DNA of 64,000 bases from an uncultured Myroides sp. (GTDB lineage Bacteria; Bacteroidota; Bacteroidia; Flavobacteriales; Flavobacteriaceae): assembly GCA_913777665.1 (NCBI GenBank), contig CAJYTF010000005.1, forward strand, positions 62,001 to 126,000, read 5' to 3'. Below are positions 9,258-19,208 of the stretch, one piece after another (within the stretch, counting starts at the first letter, position 1; the number at the start of each line of letters is the position of its first letter). Made by a program: the position numbers and the translations under genes. A model generated the notes under the pieces. That model saw nothing but the letters and a program-made list of their open reading frames with translations, was not told the DNA's origin and did not search any database.

Positions 9258-10403
9258 ATGCACACATACAATAAAGTAGTTTTAGCTTTAGGAAGCAATT
9301 TAGGAAACAAGAAAGAAAATCTGCAAAATGCCATAAACCACATATATAATCATATTGGTTTTGTAGCACAAGCATCGGCAATTTACGAAACACCTTCGTG
9401 GGGTTTTGACAGTTTTCCGTTTTATAATATGTGCATTTTGATTCATACAAATTTATCGCCCGAAAAATTGTTATTTGAATTAAAACAAACCGAAAAATTA
9501 TTGGGTAGAAAAACCAAAACGACTGAGAATTACGAAGCCCGAACGGTTGATCTTGATATTGTTTATTTTAACGATTTGATTTTTGATTCGGCTGATTTAC
9601 AGATTCCGCATAAAGAATTGCAAAATAGAAAATTTGTGTTGATTCCTTTAAATGATTTGATTTTCGATTGGAAACATCCCATTTTACAGAAATCAACACA
9701 AGAATTATTATTGATGTGTAATGATGAATCTGAAATAAAAAAAGTAGATCATATTGATTTACCAAAAGATGATTTTACCATTAGAACTATAAAATTTCTG
9801 GCAATTGAAGGAAATATAGGCTCTGGAAAAACATCTTTAGCTGAAAAAATTGCACAAGATTTTAATGCAAAAACTATTTTAGAACGTTTTGCAGACAATC
9901 CTTTTTTGCCGAAATTTTATGAAGATCAGTTGCGATACGCCTTTCCGTTGGAAATGTCGTTTCTTGCAGATCGTTATTCACAGTTAAATCAAGGTTTGGG
10001 TCAGTACGATTTTTTTAACGATTTAATTATTGCCGATTATTACATTTACAAATCGTTAATTTTTGCACAAGTTACATTAGATACAGATGAAGCTTTGCTG
10101 TACAGATCTATTTTCGATGTTATGAACAAAGAAATCACAAAGCCCGACTTGTATGTTTACTTATATCAAAACACAGAAAATTTACTGCAAAATATTAAGA
10201 AAAGAGGTCGTTCTTATGAGGAAAATATTCAAGCTGAATATTTAGATAACATCAACCAAAGTTATAGTGAATTTATTAAAACCCTGCCACAAGAAAATGC
10301 GTTGATTATTGATGTTACTGATAAAGATTTTGTTGAAAACCATCAAAATTATTTAGAAGTTTTGAAGCTTATAAATGATAAAATAAAGCAAATTGAAAAT
10401 TAA
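9258..10403 (+). CDS. folK: HPPK (FolK) fused to a deoxynucleoside kinase
   Basis: A 381-residue two-domain protein. Residues 1-165 are 6-hydroxymethyl-7,8-dihydropterin pyrophosphokinase (ALGSNLG at the start, FDSFPFYNMCILI, and EARTVDLDIVYF carrying the catalytic aspartates), a step of folate synthesis. Residues about 175-381 are a deoxynucleoside-kinase-type P-loop domain with Walker A GNIGSGKTS, an ERF segment, and the arginine-rich lid K-K-R-G-R-S-Y-E. One chain therefore links pterin activation with deoxynucleoside salvage. The gene is divergent from sppA and convergent with an RNA methyltransferase. Confidence 0.9.
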   Translation: MHTYNKVVLALGSNLGNKKENLQNAINHIYNHIGFVAQASAIYETPSWGFDSFPFYNMCILIHTNLSPEKLLFELKQTEKLLGRKTKTTENYEARTVDLDIVYFNDLIFDSADLQIPHKELQNRKFVLIPLNDLIFDWKHPILQKSTQELLLMCNDESEIKKVDHIDLPKDDFTIRTIKFLAIEGNIGSGKTSLAEKIAQDFNAKTILERFADNPFLPKFYEDQLRYAFPLEMSFLADRYSQLNQGLGQYDFFNDLIIADYYIYKSLIFAQVTLDTDEALLYRSIFDVMNKEITKPDLYVYLYQNTENLLQNIKKRGRSYEENIQAEYLDNINQSYSEFIKTLPQENALIIDVTDKDFVENHQNYLEVLKLINDKIKQIEN

Positions 10404-10415
10404 TTTGCTTTATTT
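10381..10415. terminator. Terminator overlapping the ends of folK and the methyltransferase gene
   Basis: The arms AAATAAAGCAAATT (10381-10394) and AATTTGCTTTATTT (10402-10415) are perfect complements. The hairpin overlaps the last codons of the rightward folK fusion and the stop region of the leftward methyltransferase gene, so it can act in both directions. Confidence 0.65.
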
Positions 10416-10946
10416 TAAGGTTTGCATCTTCTGAAAAATATCCCAAATTACAATTCCGCCGCTTACTGATACATTTAAAGAATGTTTGGTACCTAATTGC
10501 GGAATTTCAATAACTGCATCACTGCTGTCAATAACCTGTTGGTTGACACCTTTTACTTCGTTACCAAAAAACAATGCGTATTTAACATCACTTTCAACAG
10601 TAAAATTGTTCAGCATTACAGATCCTTCCACCTGCTCTACCGAAAGTATTTTTACGTTTTCCGTTTTTAAACGATCAACCACCTGCATAACCTCTTTTTC
10701 ATATTCCCAAGCAACGGTTTCGGTTGCACCTAAAGCTGTTTTATGAATTTCTTTGTTGGGCGGTGTTGCAGTAATTCCGCACAAATAAATTTTCTCAATT
10801 AAAAAAGCATCGCACGTTCTAAAAAAAGATCCAATATTATGTAAGCTTCTTATATCATCTAAAACAACAATAATCGGAGTTTTTTCTGCCTGTTTAAATT
10901 CTTCGGTATTTTTGCGGTTTAAATCGTCTAAAATTAATTTTTTCAT
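10410..10946 (-). CDS. TrmH/SpoU-family RNA 2'-O-methyltransferase
   Basis: A 178-residue SPOUT methyltransferase. The diagnostic motifs are VLDDIRSLHNIGSFFRTCDA (motif 1), FFGNEVKGV (motif 2) and the C-terminal knot IPQLGTKHSLNVSVSGGIVIW (motif 3), which form the trefoil SAM-binding knot. It probably methylates a tRNA or rRNA ribose; the exact site cannot be read from sequence. It is a minimal-length member without an N-terminal RNA-binding extension. Confidence 0.9.
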   Translation of the reverse strand: MKKLILDDLNRKNTEEFKQAEKTPIIVVLDDIRSLHNIGSFFRTCDAFLIEKIYLCGITATPPNKEIHKTALGATETVAWEYEKEVMQVVDRLKTENVKILSVEQVEGSVMLNNFTVESDVKYALFFGNEVKGVNQQVIDSSDAVIEIPQLGTKHSLNVSVSGGIVIWDIFQKMQTLK

Positions 10947-11073
10947 TATAAAATTTTAAAGCCCTAAAGATACCATTTTATAAAACTTCCGCGCAACTAT
11001 TTCAATTTCGAAAGTAACTTTTGTCTTAAAAAAATATTCTTTCGATTTTCTTTTTTATCTGTTTTTCAGACAA

Positions 11074-11081
11074 TACCTTTG
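11074..11081 (+). promoter_or_regulatory. -7 element upstream of the FUSC-like gene
   Basis: TACCTTTG matches the TAnnTTTG consensus and lies 17 bases before the ATG at 11099. No clear -33 TTG is seen at the usual distance. Confidence 0.4.
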
Positions 11082-11098
11082 CACGAAAAATCTAAAAT

Positions 11099-11620
11099 AT
11101 GTTCGCTTACGTTGTAAAACATATCATTACATCGCAAATTATCATATATACCATTCGATGTTTACTGGGCTTTTTAATCGGATATTTCCTAATGATGCAA
11201 TTTCCAAAGTTTGAATTATTCTGGACGTTGTTATCCATAATTTTAGTAATATCACCCGAAGGAAAAGATTCTCAAAAACTGACCATTGATCGAGTTCGAT
11301 CTAATTTTATAGGATCTATCGTAGGGTTATTGTGTCATTTGATTTATTCAACAAACTTGTATGTTTTAATTGGCGGAATTATTTCTACCGTAATTATCTG
11401 TTATCTGTTTAAAGTAATGAATATGAGTCGCGTTGCAATTGTCGCATTTTTAATCGTAATGCTGCAATCACACACTTTAGATGAATCCATCGCACCTATT
11501 TTTAGATTTTTAACGGTTGCCGGCGGTTGTCTTATTGGTTTAACTATTACAGTTTCAACATCAATCGTCATTAAAAAGTTACGCAAACATTATAACATCA
11601 ATTCTTTATCAAAAATTTAA
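11099..11620 (+). CDS. FUSC-like integral membrane protein
   Basis: A 173-residue protein with about five hydrophobic segments. The pattern of paired helices and the segment WTLLSIILVISPEGKDSQKLTIDRVRSNFIGSIVG resemble the membrane half of FUSC/aromatic-acid-exporter-like proteins (R-x-x-x-x-x-G-x-x-x-G). Substrate and role are unknown. It lies just upstream of mutS in the same direction, but the separate promoter-like elements suggest independent transcription. Confidence 0.6.
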   Translation: MFAYVVKHIITSQIIIYTIRCLLGFLIGYFLMMQFPKFELFWTLLSIILVISPEGKDSQKLTIDRVRSNFIGSIVGLLCHLIYSTNLYVLIGGIISTVIICYLFKVMNMSRVAIVAFLIVMLQSHTLDESIAPIFRFLTVAGGCLIGLTITVSTSIVIKKLRKHYNINSLSKI

Positions 11621-11673
11621 TAAAAAATTACACAACCTGTTTAAGTTGCATTCTTTTTGTGTTTTAGATATGG

Positions 11674-11681
11674 TATATTTG
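11674..11681 (+). promoter_or_regulatory. -7 element upstream of mutS
   Basis: TATATTTG, a full match to TAnnTTTG, lies 22 bases before the mutS start. A T-rich stretch with TTG is present upstream, but its spacing (14 bases) is shorter than the usual 19-21. Confidence 0.45.
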
Positions 11682-11703
11682 TAATCCTATAAAATTTAGA
11701 ACA

Positions 11704-14310
11704 ATGTCTACAAAGGAAAAAGAGAAAAAAGAAACTCCGTTAATGCAGCAATACAATCAGATTAAAGCAAAGTATCCCGATGCTTGTCTGCTTTTCCGTG
11801 TGGGCGATTTTTACGAAACCTTTGGCGAAGACGCTGTTCGTACCGCAAAAGTTTTGGGTATTACTTTGACAAAACGCGGTGCAGGATCCAGTAGCGAAAC
11901 CGAACTGGCTGGTTTTCCACATCATTCCTTAAACGTGTACTTGCCAAAATTGGTAAAAGCGGGTTTGCGTGTGGCTATTTGCGATCAGTTAGAAGATCCT
12001 AAAACCACTAAAACCATTGTAAAACGTGGCGTTACCGAATTGGTTACGCCCGGTGTTGCTATTAACGATGAAGTGTTGCAATCTAAAAGCAACAACTTTT
12101 TGGCAGCTTTGCATTTTGGAAAGAAAAACATTGGAATTGCCTTTTTAGATGTTTCAACCGGAGAATTTTTAACGTCGCAAGGAAACGAAGAATATATTGA
12201 CAAATTACTTCAGAATTTCAAACCAAGCGAAGTTTTGGTTCAAAAGGGAAATAAAAATCATTTTCTGCACCATTTCGGTAGCGATTTTAATCTGTTTTAT
12301 TTAGAAGATTGGATTTTTAAAGACGATTATGCCAACGAAAGTTTAACCAATCATTTTAAAACCAATTCGTTGAAAGGTTTTGGAATTGATGAATTGCAGG
12401 AAGGAGTTATTTCGTGCGGAGCAATCTTATACTATCTTTCTGAAACACAGCATAATAAAATTCAGCACATAACCAATATTCAGCGAATTGCCGAAGATGC
12501 GTATGTTTGGATGGATCGATTTACCATTCGAAATTTAGAGCTTTACGGTTCTGCAAACGAAAATGCCACTACCCTTTTAGATGTGATCGATAAAACGTTG
12601 TCGCCAATGGGCGGTCGTTTGTTAAAACGCTGGCTGGCTTTGCCTTTAAAGGATATTGATGCCATTAACAAGCGTTTTGATGTGGTTGATTATTTTAAAT
12701 CGAACACCGAAGTTTTACAGGATTTTCAGTATCAGATCAAACAGATTTCAGATTTAGAACGATTGATTTCAAAACTGGCTACAGGAAAAATATCGCCTCG
12801 TGAATTCGTTATTTTAAAGGAAAGTTTAGATGCGATTATCCCGTTGAAAGAAACTGCGTTGAAATCTAAAAACGATGCCCTAAAAGTTATTGGCGATAAT
12901 TTGCATGCCTGCGAATTGCTTCGAGAAAAAATAGCCACAACTATTTCTGCCGATGCTCCCGTTGCCCTAAATAAAGGAAACGCGATTGCAAACGGAATTA
13001 ATGAAGAGTTAGATGAATTGCGAAACATATCGCATTCGGGAAAATCGTTTTTAGAGGCAATAGAAAAACGCGAAAGTGAAAACACCGGAATTACTTCGTT
13101 GAAAGTGGCATTTAACAACGTTTTTGGTTATTATATCGAAGTAAGAAACACACACAAAGATAAAGTTCCAGATACTTGGATTCGCAAACAAACCTTAGTT
13201 AGTGCCGAACGATACATTACAGAAGAATTAAAAGAATACGAAGCAAAAATTTTAGGTGCCGAAGAACGCATTTCTAAAATTGAAGCTGAAATCTACGAAA
13301 AATTCATGATGTGGTGTTCGCAGTACATTCAGCCTGTACAAATGAATGCCAATTTGGTTGCACAGTTAGATTGTTTACAATCGTACACGCAGTTGGCAAT
13401 TGAAAATAATTATGTCCGAGCAGTTTTAGAAGATAATCATGTATTGGAAATAAAAGATGGTCGTCACCCGGTAATCGAAAAACAGCTTTCGGTTGATACA
13501 CCTTACATTGCAAACGATGTGTATTTAGACACCGATTCGCAACAAATCATCATGATTACCGGACCAAACATGTCGGGTAAATCAGCTATTTTACGTCAAA
13601 CGGCATTAATTGTTTTGTTGGCGCAAATGGGAAGTTTTGTTCCGGCAAGTTCTGTTAGAATGGGCATTGTAGATAAAATTTTTACTCGTGTTGGCGCATC
13701 AGACAATATTTCAATGGGCGAGTCTACATTTATGGTAGAAATGAACGAAACGGCATCTATCCTAAATAATTTAACCAACCGCAGTTTGGTTTTGTTAGAT
13801 GAAATTGGTCGCGGAACATCAACCTACGACGGAATTTCAATTGCTTGGGCAATTGCTGAATACATTCACGAACATCCGCAAAAAGCTAAAACGTTGTTCG
13901 CAACACATTATCATGAATTGAACGATATGCACGAACAATTCAGCCGTATCAAGAACTATAATGTTTCGGTTAAAGAATTAAAAGACAACGTATTGTTTCT
14001 TCGCAAGTTAGTTCCGGGCGGAAGCGCGCACAGCTTTGGTATTCACGTTGCAAAAATGGCAGGAATGCCTAATTTAGTCGTTCAAAAAGCACAGAAAATA
14101 TTAAAGAAATTAGAAGCCAGTCATAAAACAGAAGGAACTGCCGAAGCGTTGAAACAAGACGATTTACAACTTTCGATTTTTAAATTAGATGATCCTATTT
14201 TGGAAGAAATTCGTGATGAAATCACCAATTTAGATATCAATACACTGACTCCGGTTGAAGCTTTGATGAAACTGAACGAAATCAAAAAAATGGTTTCTAA
14301 AAAGAAGTAG
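11704..14310 (+). CDS. mutS: DNA mismatch repair protein MutS
   Basis: The mismatch-recognition ATPase, 868 residues, of full family length. The N-terminal mismatch-reading motif is seen in [13 protein letters not shown] (F-x-E). The ATPase has Walker [10 protein letters not shown], the [12 protein letters not shown]alker B/signature region, and the helix ATHYHEL. It acts with MutL in the cytoplasm to start repair of replication errors. MutL is not in the window. Confidence 0.97.
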   Translation: MSTKEKEKKETPLMQQYNQIKAKYPDACLLFRVGDFYETFGEDAVRTAKVLGITLTKRGAGSSSETELAGFPHHSLNVYLPKLVKAGLRVAICDQLEDPKTTKTIVKRGVTELVTPGVAINDEVLQSKSNNFLAALHFGKKNIGIAFLDVSTGEFLTSQGNEEYIDKLLQNFKPSEVLVQKGNKNHFLHHFGSDFNLFYLEDWIFKDDYANESLTNHFKTNSLKGFGIDELQEGVISCGAILYYLSETQHNKIQHITNIQRIAEDAYVWMDRFTIRNLELYGSANENATTLLDVIDKTLSPMGGRLLKRWLALPLKDIDAINKRFDVVDYFKSNTEVLQDFQYQIKQISDLERLISKLATGKISPREFVILKESLDAIIPLKETALKSKNDALKVIGDNLHACELLREKIATTISADAPVALNKGNAIANGINEELDELRNISHSGKSFLEAIEKRESENTGITSLKVAFNNVFGYYIEVRNTHKDKVPDTWIRKQTLVSAERYITEELKEYEAKILGAEERISKIEAEIYEKFMMWCSQYIQPVQMNANLVAQLDCLQSYTQLAIENNYVRAVLEDNHVLEIKDGRHPVIEKQLSVDTPYIANDVYLDTDSQQIIMITGPNMSGKSAILRQTALIVLLAQMGSFVPASSVRMGIVDKIFTRVGASDNISMGESTFMVEMNETASILNNLTNRSLVLLDEIGRGTSTYDGISIAWAIAEYIHEHPQKAKTLFATHYHELNDMHEQFSRIKNYNVSVKELKDNVLFLRKLVPGGSAHSFGIHVAKMAGMPNLVVQKAQKILKKLEASHKTEGTAEALKQDDLQLSIFKLDDPILEEIRDEITNLDINTLTPVEALMKLNEIKKMVSKKK

Positions 14311-14379
14311 TAACATCGTTTTTAGTTGTTGGTTTTTAGCGTTAAAACTTTCGACTTTAAGAATTTTGAGTTTAATAAT

Positions 14380-14964
14380 ATGTCGATCAAAAAAAATAAA
14401 ACCTACCGCCGAACACGTTACTTGTTGTACAAAGAAACGTTAGTTGATTTTAAGGAACATTTTTGGGCTTTTGTAGGATCTTTCGTTGGTTTGGGAACCA
14501 TAAGCTTTTTGCATTTTGAAGGATTGTCGAAATATGATTTGACATTGATGATTGGATCTTTCGGGGCAAGTTGCGTATTGATTTACGGTGCAATCGGAAG
14601 TCCGTTAGCACAACCTAAAAACCTTTTTAACGGACACTTAATTTCGGCAATTATCGGAGTTACCTGTTACAAAATTTTAGGCGATTATGTTTGGATTGCC
14701 GGTCCGTTGGCAGTTTCGCTTTCAATCATCGGTATGCAAATGGCAAAATCACTGCATCCGCCTGGTGGTGCAACTGCTTTAATTGCGGTAACCGGTGGAC
14801 CTTCTATCACTAATTTAGGTTATGAATATGTTTTTTCGCCTGTTTTTACGGGTGTTACCATTTTATTTATTGCAGCGCTTATCTTTAATAATATTCCGCA
14901 TAAAAGACAATATCCCGTTAAATCGTTTCCACGGATGTATAGAAAAAAAGCAAGAATTAAATAA
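14380..14964 (+). CDS. HPP-family integral membrane protein
   Basis: A 194-residue protein with four to five membrane segments and the family-naming motif SLHPPGGATAL. HPP-family proteins have been linked to nitrite transport in chloroplasts and cyanobacteria; the role here is unproven. The frame is open further upstream, but the ATG at 14380 (MSIKKNKTYRRTRYLLYKE) gives a charged cytoplasmic N-terminus and is the likely start. Its last codons form one arm of a terminator. Confidence 0.85.
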   Translation: MSIKKNKTYRRTRYLLYKETLVDFKEHFWAFVGSFVGLGTISFLHFEGLSKYDLTLMIGSFGASCVLIYGAIGSPLAQPKNLFNGHLISAIIGVTCYKILGDYVWIAGPLAVSLSIIGMQMAKSLHPPGGATALIAVTGGPSITNLGYEYVFSPVFTGVTILFIAALIFNNIPHKRQYPVKSFPRMYRKKARIK

Positions 14965-14979
14965 GTTCTTGCTTTTTTT
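14943..14979 (+). terminator. Terminator of the HPP gene
   Basis: The arms at 14943-14956 and 14966-14979 are perfect complements (AAAAAAAGCAAGAA and its complement) and end in a T run. The left arm lies inside the coding sequence of the HPP-family gene. Confidence 0.8.
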
Positions 14980-15029
14980 GTTTGAACTATTTAGGACTAT
15001 TTTCTTACTTTTAAAAAAAATAATTCCAA

Positions 15030-15395
15030 ATGAATTTCACAAAATTAGTACCCAACATATTCTACGAAAACATACAAGACGGCATTGAACTTTTTGTAGA
15101 TTGCCTAACATTTACAATAGGCTATAACGATTTAAATTCTGACAATCCGTGTTGTATCGTAGAAAAAGATAATTTACAGGTTTTTCTGCACCAGAATAAA
15201 GAATATGCCGATAAAGATCGACCTGAAATAAGGCTACATACCAACAATATTGACGAAGTTTACGAAAAAGTTTCAAAATCGCATCCACATTTTTTACATC
15301 CAAACCTTAAAGGTGTAACCATGCGTCCTTGGGGAGCAAAAGAATTTGCTTTACTTGATAAAACTACCGTTTGTGTAATTATTCAGCAGTGGTAA
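15030..15395 (+). CDS. VOC-family (glyoxalase/bleomycin-resistance-like) protein
   Basis: A 121-residue single-domain protein with the beta-alpha-beta-beta-beta pattern of the vicinal oxygen chelate fold. Evidence is the start NFTKLVPNIFYENIQDGIELFVD, the central IVEKDNLQVFLHQ, and the C-terminal MRPWGAKEFALLDKTTVCVIIQQW typical of this superfamily. The function cannot be assigned. It ends before a hairpin shared with the convergent lipoprotein gene. Confidence 0.75.
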   Translation: MNFTKLVPNIFYENIQDGIELFVDCLTFTIGYNDLNSDNPCCIVEKDNLQVFLHQNKEYADKDRPEIRLHTNNIDEVYEKVSKSHPHFLHPNLKGVTMRPWGAKEFALLDKTTVCVIIQQW

Positions 15396-15413
15396 AATAT
15401 TTCTTTGATTTAT

Positions 15414-15448
15414 AGAAAAGCAGAAACCTGATAAATTTCTGCTTTTCT
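15414..15448. terminator. Bidirectional terminator between the VOC and DUF3829 genes
   Basis: The arms AGAAAAGCAGAAA (15414-15426) and TTTCTGCTTTTCT (15436-15448) are perfect complements around a 9-base loop, between convergent genes. Confidence 0.75.
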
Positions 15449-15457
15449 GTATGTTTT

Positions 15458-16390
15458 TTAATCTACAAAATTATTATAACGACTTACAACATTTTGGTAG
15501 CCATTGTGAATTTCTGATGCCTGCCCTTCGGTAATAGTTTTACTGGTTTCGGCTTCGCGTAAAACTTTACGTAACGTTGCCAAGAAATTATCGGCTTCTT
15601 TATTAAAATTTTCGTAATAACCCTTTTTGCTTTGTAAAGAAGTTTCGCTTACTTTAAATTCTTTTGCAGTATTGGCTTTTATTTCTTTTTCCAAAACATC
15701 GTACTGCTTTTTAAGTGCAGGAATATCGTACACATCTTCGTTATACTGATCGGTAACTGCAGTAGTTATATTTTGTGAAAGCGCCAATACTTTTTTGCTA
15801 CCTAAAATATAGTCTTTCAGCGGATGATCTTTTAAAATAGTTTCTTCTGCCCCATCTGCAACTGGCTGCATAATAGCGGTTAATTTGTCTTCGGTAGCAT
15901 AATAATCGTCTATAAGCTTCATTATCTCCGCTTTATACGTTTGTGCCTTTGCTCCGTTATCATCTTTGTAATCTTCTGCTTTAATGTACGTTACCAACTC
16001 GTCAGTTTTCTTTTTAATGTCATCAATCTTTTTTGTAGAATCTTCTACAAGCGTTTTAACGGCTTCTTTGTTTTTACCAAGTGCATCCGGAGTTTCTTTT
16101 AATTTTGACATATTTGGCATATTGATTGGCGCTATTAAAACCGGAGTTTTCCCCGCAATAAAGGCATCCATACTTTCCAAATACCTTACTACACGCTCTA
16201 AATTAGATCGGTTCTTTGTACTTTTCTCGATAAGCCCGTTGTTAAACTCAATAATCGCATTGGCATCATCCATATTATCAACCGCAACAACTTCTTTTCC
16301 GTCTGCATTTACAGCGGAATCTTTTTTACATGCAACAACCGTTAAGCCCATACCGCACAACAATAATGCGGGAAACAAAATTTTTTTCAT
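15458..16390 (-). CDS. DUF3829 (YiiG-like) lipoprotein
   Basis: A 310-residue lipoprotein: signal peptide MKKILFPALLLCGMGLTVVAC with the lipidated Cys at 21, followed by an acidic, mostly helical body. It matches the all-helical DUF3829 pattern (a pair of long helical blocks separated by the segment GSKKVLALSQNITTAVTDQYN). The role is unknown. It is transcribed alone, convergent with the VOC gene and divergent from purH. Confidence 0.75.
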   Translation of the reverse strand: MKKILFPALLLCGMGLTVVACKKDSAVNADGKEVVAVDNMDDANAIIEFNNGLIEKSTKNRSNLERVVRYLESMDAFIAGKTPVLIAPINMPNMSKLKETPDALGKNKEAVKTLVEDSTKKIDDIKKKTDELVTYIKAEDYKDDNGAKAQTYKAEIMKLIDDYYATEDKLTAIMQPVADGAEETILKDHPLKDYILGSKKVLALSQNITTAVTDQYNEDVYDIPALKKQYDVLEKEIKANTAKEFKVSETSLQSKKGYYENFNKEADNFLATLRKVLREAETSKTITEGQASEIHNGYQNVVSRYNNFVD

Positions 16391-16553
16391 AATACTTTTT
16401 ATTTTAATGATTTACATAATCTTAAAAATATAATTTTTAATTTGAATTTCCATTTTTTCATCAAAAAAAATACTGTTGAAAATAACCACAAAAAATATTT
16501 TAAAATGGCAAAAAATCATCACAAATAATTTTCATTAAATCAATAACATATAC

Positions 16554-16561
16554 TATTTTTG
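16554..16561 (+). promoter_or_regulatory. -7 element upstream of purH
   Basis: TATTTTTG matches TAnnTTTG and lies 26 bases before the purH ATG. The 197-base divergent gap (16391-16587) otherwise holds only AT-rich sequence. I saw no PurR-like site or riboswitch in it. Confidence 0.4.
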
Positions 16562-16587
16562 CAGCTTAAAAACAACGAACAACAATA

Positions 16588-18120
16588 ATGAGTACATCTA
16601 AAAAAATTCAATCGGCATTAATTTCAGTATTTGATAAAAACGGATTAGAGCCAATTGTTAGAGAATTGCACAAAAACAACGTAACTATTTATTCAACAGG
16701 CGGTACCGAAACGTTTATTTTAGACTTGGGTATTCCGGTTGTTCCAGTAGAAGACGTTACTTCATATCCATCGATTTTAGGCGGACGCGTTAAAACGTTA
16801 CACCCGAAAATTTTTGGTGGAATTTTGAACCGTCAGGACAACGAAACCGATGTTCAACAAATGAAAGATTATGCAATTCCACAGATTGATTTAGTTATTG
16901 TTGATTTGTATCCGTTTGAAAAAACAGTTGCATCGGGTGCTGATGAAGCAGCAATTATCGAAAAAATTGATATCGGCGGTATTTCATTAATCCGTGCAGG
17001 TGCAAAGAATTTTAAATATACCGTAATTGTTGCATCGGTTGAAGAATACGAAACATTCTTAAATTTTTACACAGAAGAAAACGGATCTACAACCTTGGCT
17101 CAACGTAAATATTTAGCTGCAAAGGCGTTCCATACTTCATCGCATTATGACGGAGCTATTTTCAATTATTTTAACCAGGAAATAAACGAACCGGTTTTAA
17201 AAATCAGTGAAAGCGAAGCACAAACGTTGCGTTACGGAGAAAACCCACATCAAAAAGGAATTTTCTACGGAAATTTTGACGAATTGTTTGAGAAATTACA
17301 CGGAAAAGAGTTATCTTACAACAATTTATTAGATGTTGACGCTGCCGTTAATTTAATGAACGAATTTAAAGGCGATGCACCTACATTTGCTATTTTAAAA
17401 CACAACAACGCTTGTGGTGTGGCTCAAAAACCAACCATGAAAGAAGCTTATTTAGCGGCTTTGGCTGGTGATCCAACATCGGCTTTTGGTGGTGTTTTAA
17501 TTGCAAACGGCAACATTGATAAAGAAACAGCAGAAGAAATTAACAAATTGTTCTGCGAAATTGTAATTGCACCAAGCTATGATGCCGAAGCTGTTACTAT
17601 TTTACAAGAAAAGAAAAACAGAATTATATTAGTAATTAACGATGTAAAATTACCAACAACACAGGTTCGTACGTGTTTAAACGGAATTTTATTTCAAGAT
17701 AAAGACAACGTAACAGATACTAAAGAACATTTAACCAACGTTACAACTTTAGTAGCTGATGCTGAACAGATTGAAGATTTATTGTTTGCATCAAAAATTT
17801 GTAAACACACCAAATCAAACACGATTGTTTTGGCGAAAAATAAAGAGTTGTGTGCTTCGGGAACCGGACAAACATCTCGTGTTGACGCGTTAAGACAAGC
17901 AATTGATAAAGCAAATGCGTTTGGTATTGATTTAACAGATGCTGTAATGGCAAGCGATGCGTTTTTCCCTTTCCCTGATTGTGTGGAAATTGCTAAAAAT
18001 GCAGGTATTAAAGCTGTTATTCAACCAGGCGGATCAATTAAAGACAATTTAAGCATTGATTATTGTAACGAAAACCAAATGGTTATGGTAACCACAGGTA
18101 TCCGTCACTTTAAACATTAA
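16588..18120 (+). CDS. purH: Bifunctional AICAR transformylase / IMP cyclohydrolase PurH
   Basis: Catalyses the last two steps of IMP synthesis. Residues about 1-190 are the MGS-like IMP cyclohydrolase domain (start IQSALISVFDKNGLEPI, STGGT, and GGRVKTLHPKIFGGIL), and the rest is the AICAR formyltransferase domain (LRYGENPHQKG, NNACGVA, DPTSAFGG, and a C-terminal VIQPGGSIKD). The length of 510 residues is as expected. It is followed by mreB after 44 bases. Confidence 0.97.
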   Translation: MSTSKKIQSALISVFDKNGLEPIVRELHKNNVTIYSTGGTETFILDLGIPVVPVEDVTSYPSILGGRVKTLHPKIFGGILNRQDNETDVQQMKDYAIPQIDLVIVDLYPFEKTVASGADEAAIIEKIDIGGISLIRAGAKNFKYTVIVASVEEYETFLNFYTEENGSTTLAQRKYLAAKAFHTSSHYDGAIFNYFNQEINEPVLKISESEAQTLRYGENPHQKGIFYGNFDELFEKLHGKELSYNNLLDVDAAVNLMNEFKGDAPTFAILKHNNACGVAQKPTMKEAYLAALAGDPTSAFGGVLIANGNIDKETAEEINKLFCEIVIAPSYDAEAVTILQEKKNRIILVINDVKLPTTQVRTCLNGILFQDKDNVTDTKEHLTNVTTLVADAEQIEDLLFASKICKHTKSNTIVLAKNKELCASGTGQTSRVDALRQAIDKANAFGIDLTDAVMASDAFFPFPDCVEIAKNAGIKAVIQPGGSIKDNLSIDYCNENQMVMVTTGIRHFKH

Positions 18121-18164
18121 AAATATAACGGAATAGTTTAACTTAACACCATTTTAAAATTTAT

Positions 18165-19193
18165 ATGGGATTTTTTGATTTCATGACCGAGGAAATCGCT
18201 ATGGACCTTGGTACTGCAAATACTTTAATAATACATAACGGAAAAGTTGTAGTTGACAGCCCTTCTATTGTAGCTCGCGACCGTGTTTCGGGAAAAATTA
18301 TTGCTGTGGGTAAAGAAGCCAGCTTAATGCAAGGAAAAACACATGACAACATTAAAACTATTCGTCCGTTAAAAGATGGTGTTATTGCAGATTTTGATGC
18401 TTCTGAAAAAATGATCAATTTGTTCATTAAAAGCATTCCTGCATTAAAAAAGAGATTATTTACACCGGCATTGCGTATGGTTGTTTGTATTCCATCAGGA
18501 ATTACAGAGGTTGAAATGCGTGCCGTTAAAGAATCATGTGAGCGTGTAAATGGTAAAGAAGTTTATTTGATACACGAACCTATGGCCGCTGCTATTGGTA
18601 TTGGTGTTGATATTATGCAGCCTAAAGGTAACATGATTGTTGATATAGGTGGTGGTACTACCGAAATTGCTGTTTTGGCATTGGGTGGTATTGTTTGTGA
18701 TAAATCGGTTAAAATTGCCGGTGACGTTTTCACAAACGATATTATTTACTATATGCGTACACAACACAATTTATTTGTTGGTGAAGGAACAGCAGAAAAA
18801 ATCAAAATTGAAATTGGTGCTGCTATTGAAGATTTAGATCAAGGACCAGAAGAATTAATGGTTCAAGGTCGTGACTTGTTAACAGGTAAACCAAAACAAG
18901 TTAACGTATCTTATAGAGAAATCGCGAAAGCATTAGATAAATCAATTCAGCGTATAGAAGATGCCGTAATGGAAACATTATCGCAAACTCCGCCAGAATT
19001 AGCTGCCGATATTTACAACACAGGTATTTATTTAGCTGGTGGTGGATCTATGTTAAGAGGTTTGGATAAACGTATCTCTCAAAAAACAGATTTACCGGTT
19101 TACATTGCAGAAGATCCTTTACGTGCCGTTGTTCGCGGAACAGGAATCGTAATTAAAAATATCGAAAAATTCAAAAGCATCCTAATAAAATAA
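18165..19193 (+). CDS. mreB: Rod shape-determining protein MreB
   Basis: Actin-like cytoskeletal ATPase of 342 residues that organises the elongation machinery under the inner membrane. Visible signatures are DLGTANTLI (phosphate 1), the IHEPMAAAIGIG segment, VDIGGGTTEIAVL (phosphate 2) and the adenosine motif GIYLAGGGSMLRG. It is the first gene of a five-gene rod-shape operon, with mreC 15 bases downstream. Confidence 0.97.
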   Translation: MGFFDFMTEEIAMDLGTANTLIIHNGKVVVDSPSIVARDRVSGKIIAVGKEASLMQGKTHDNIKTIRPLKDGVIADFDASEKMINLFIKSIPALKKRLFTPALRMVVCIPSGITEVEMRAVKESCERVNGKEVYLIHEPMAAAIGIGVDIMQPKGNMIVDIGGGTTEIAVLALGGIVCDKSVKIAGDVFTNDIIYYMRTQHNLFVGEGTAEKIKIEIGAAIEDLDQGPEELMVQGRDLLTGKPKQVNVSYREIAKALDKSIQRIEDAVMETLSQTPPELAADIYNTGIYLAGGGSMLRGLDKRISQKTDLPVYIAEDPLRAVVRGTGIVIKNIEKFKSILIK

Positions 19194-19208
19194 AACCGCA
19201 CATTTTAT

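Noticed and set aside
15984..16433. Rightward open frame opposite the DUF3829 lipoprotein gene
   Set aside because: It is a Ser/Phe/Ile-rich antisense translation with no motif. The leftward frame has a lipobox and a coherent helical body.
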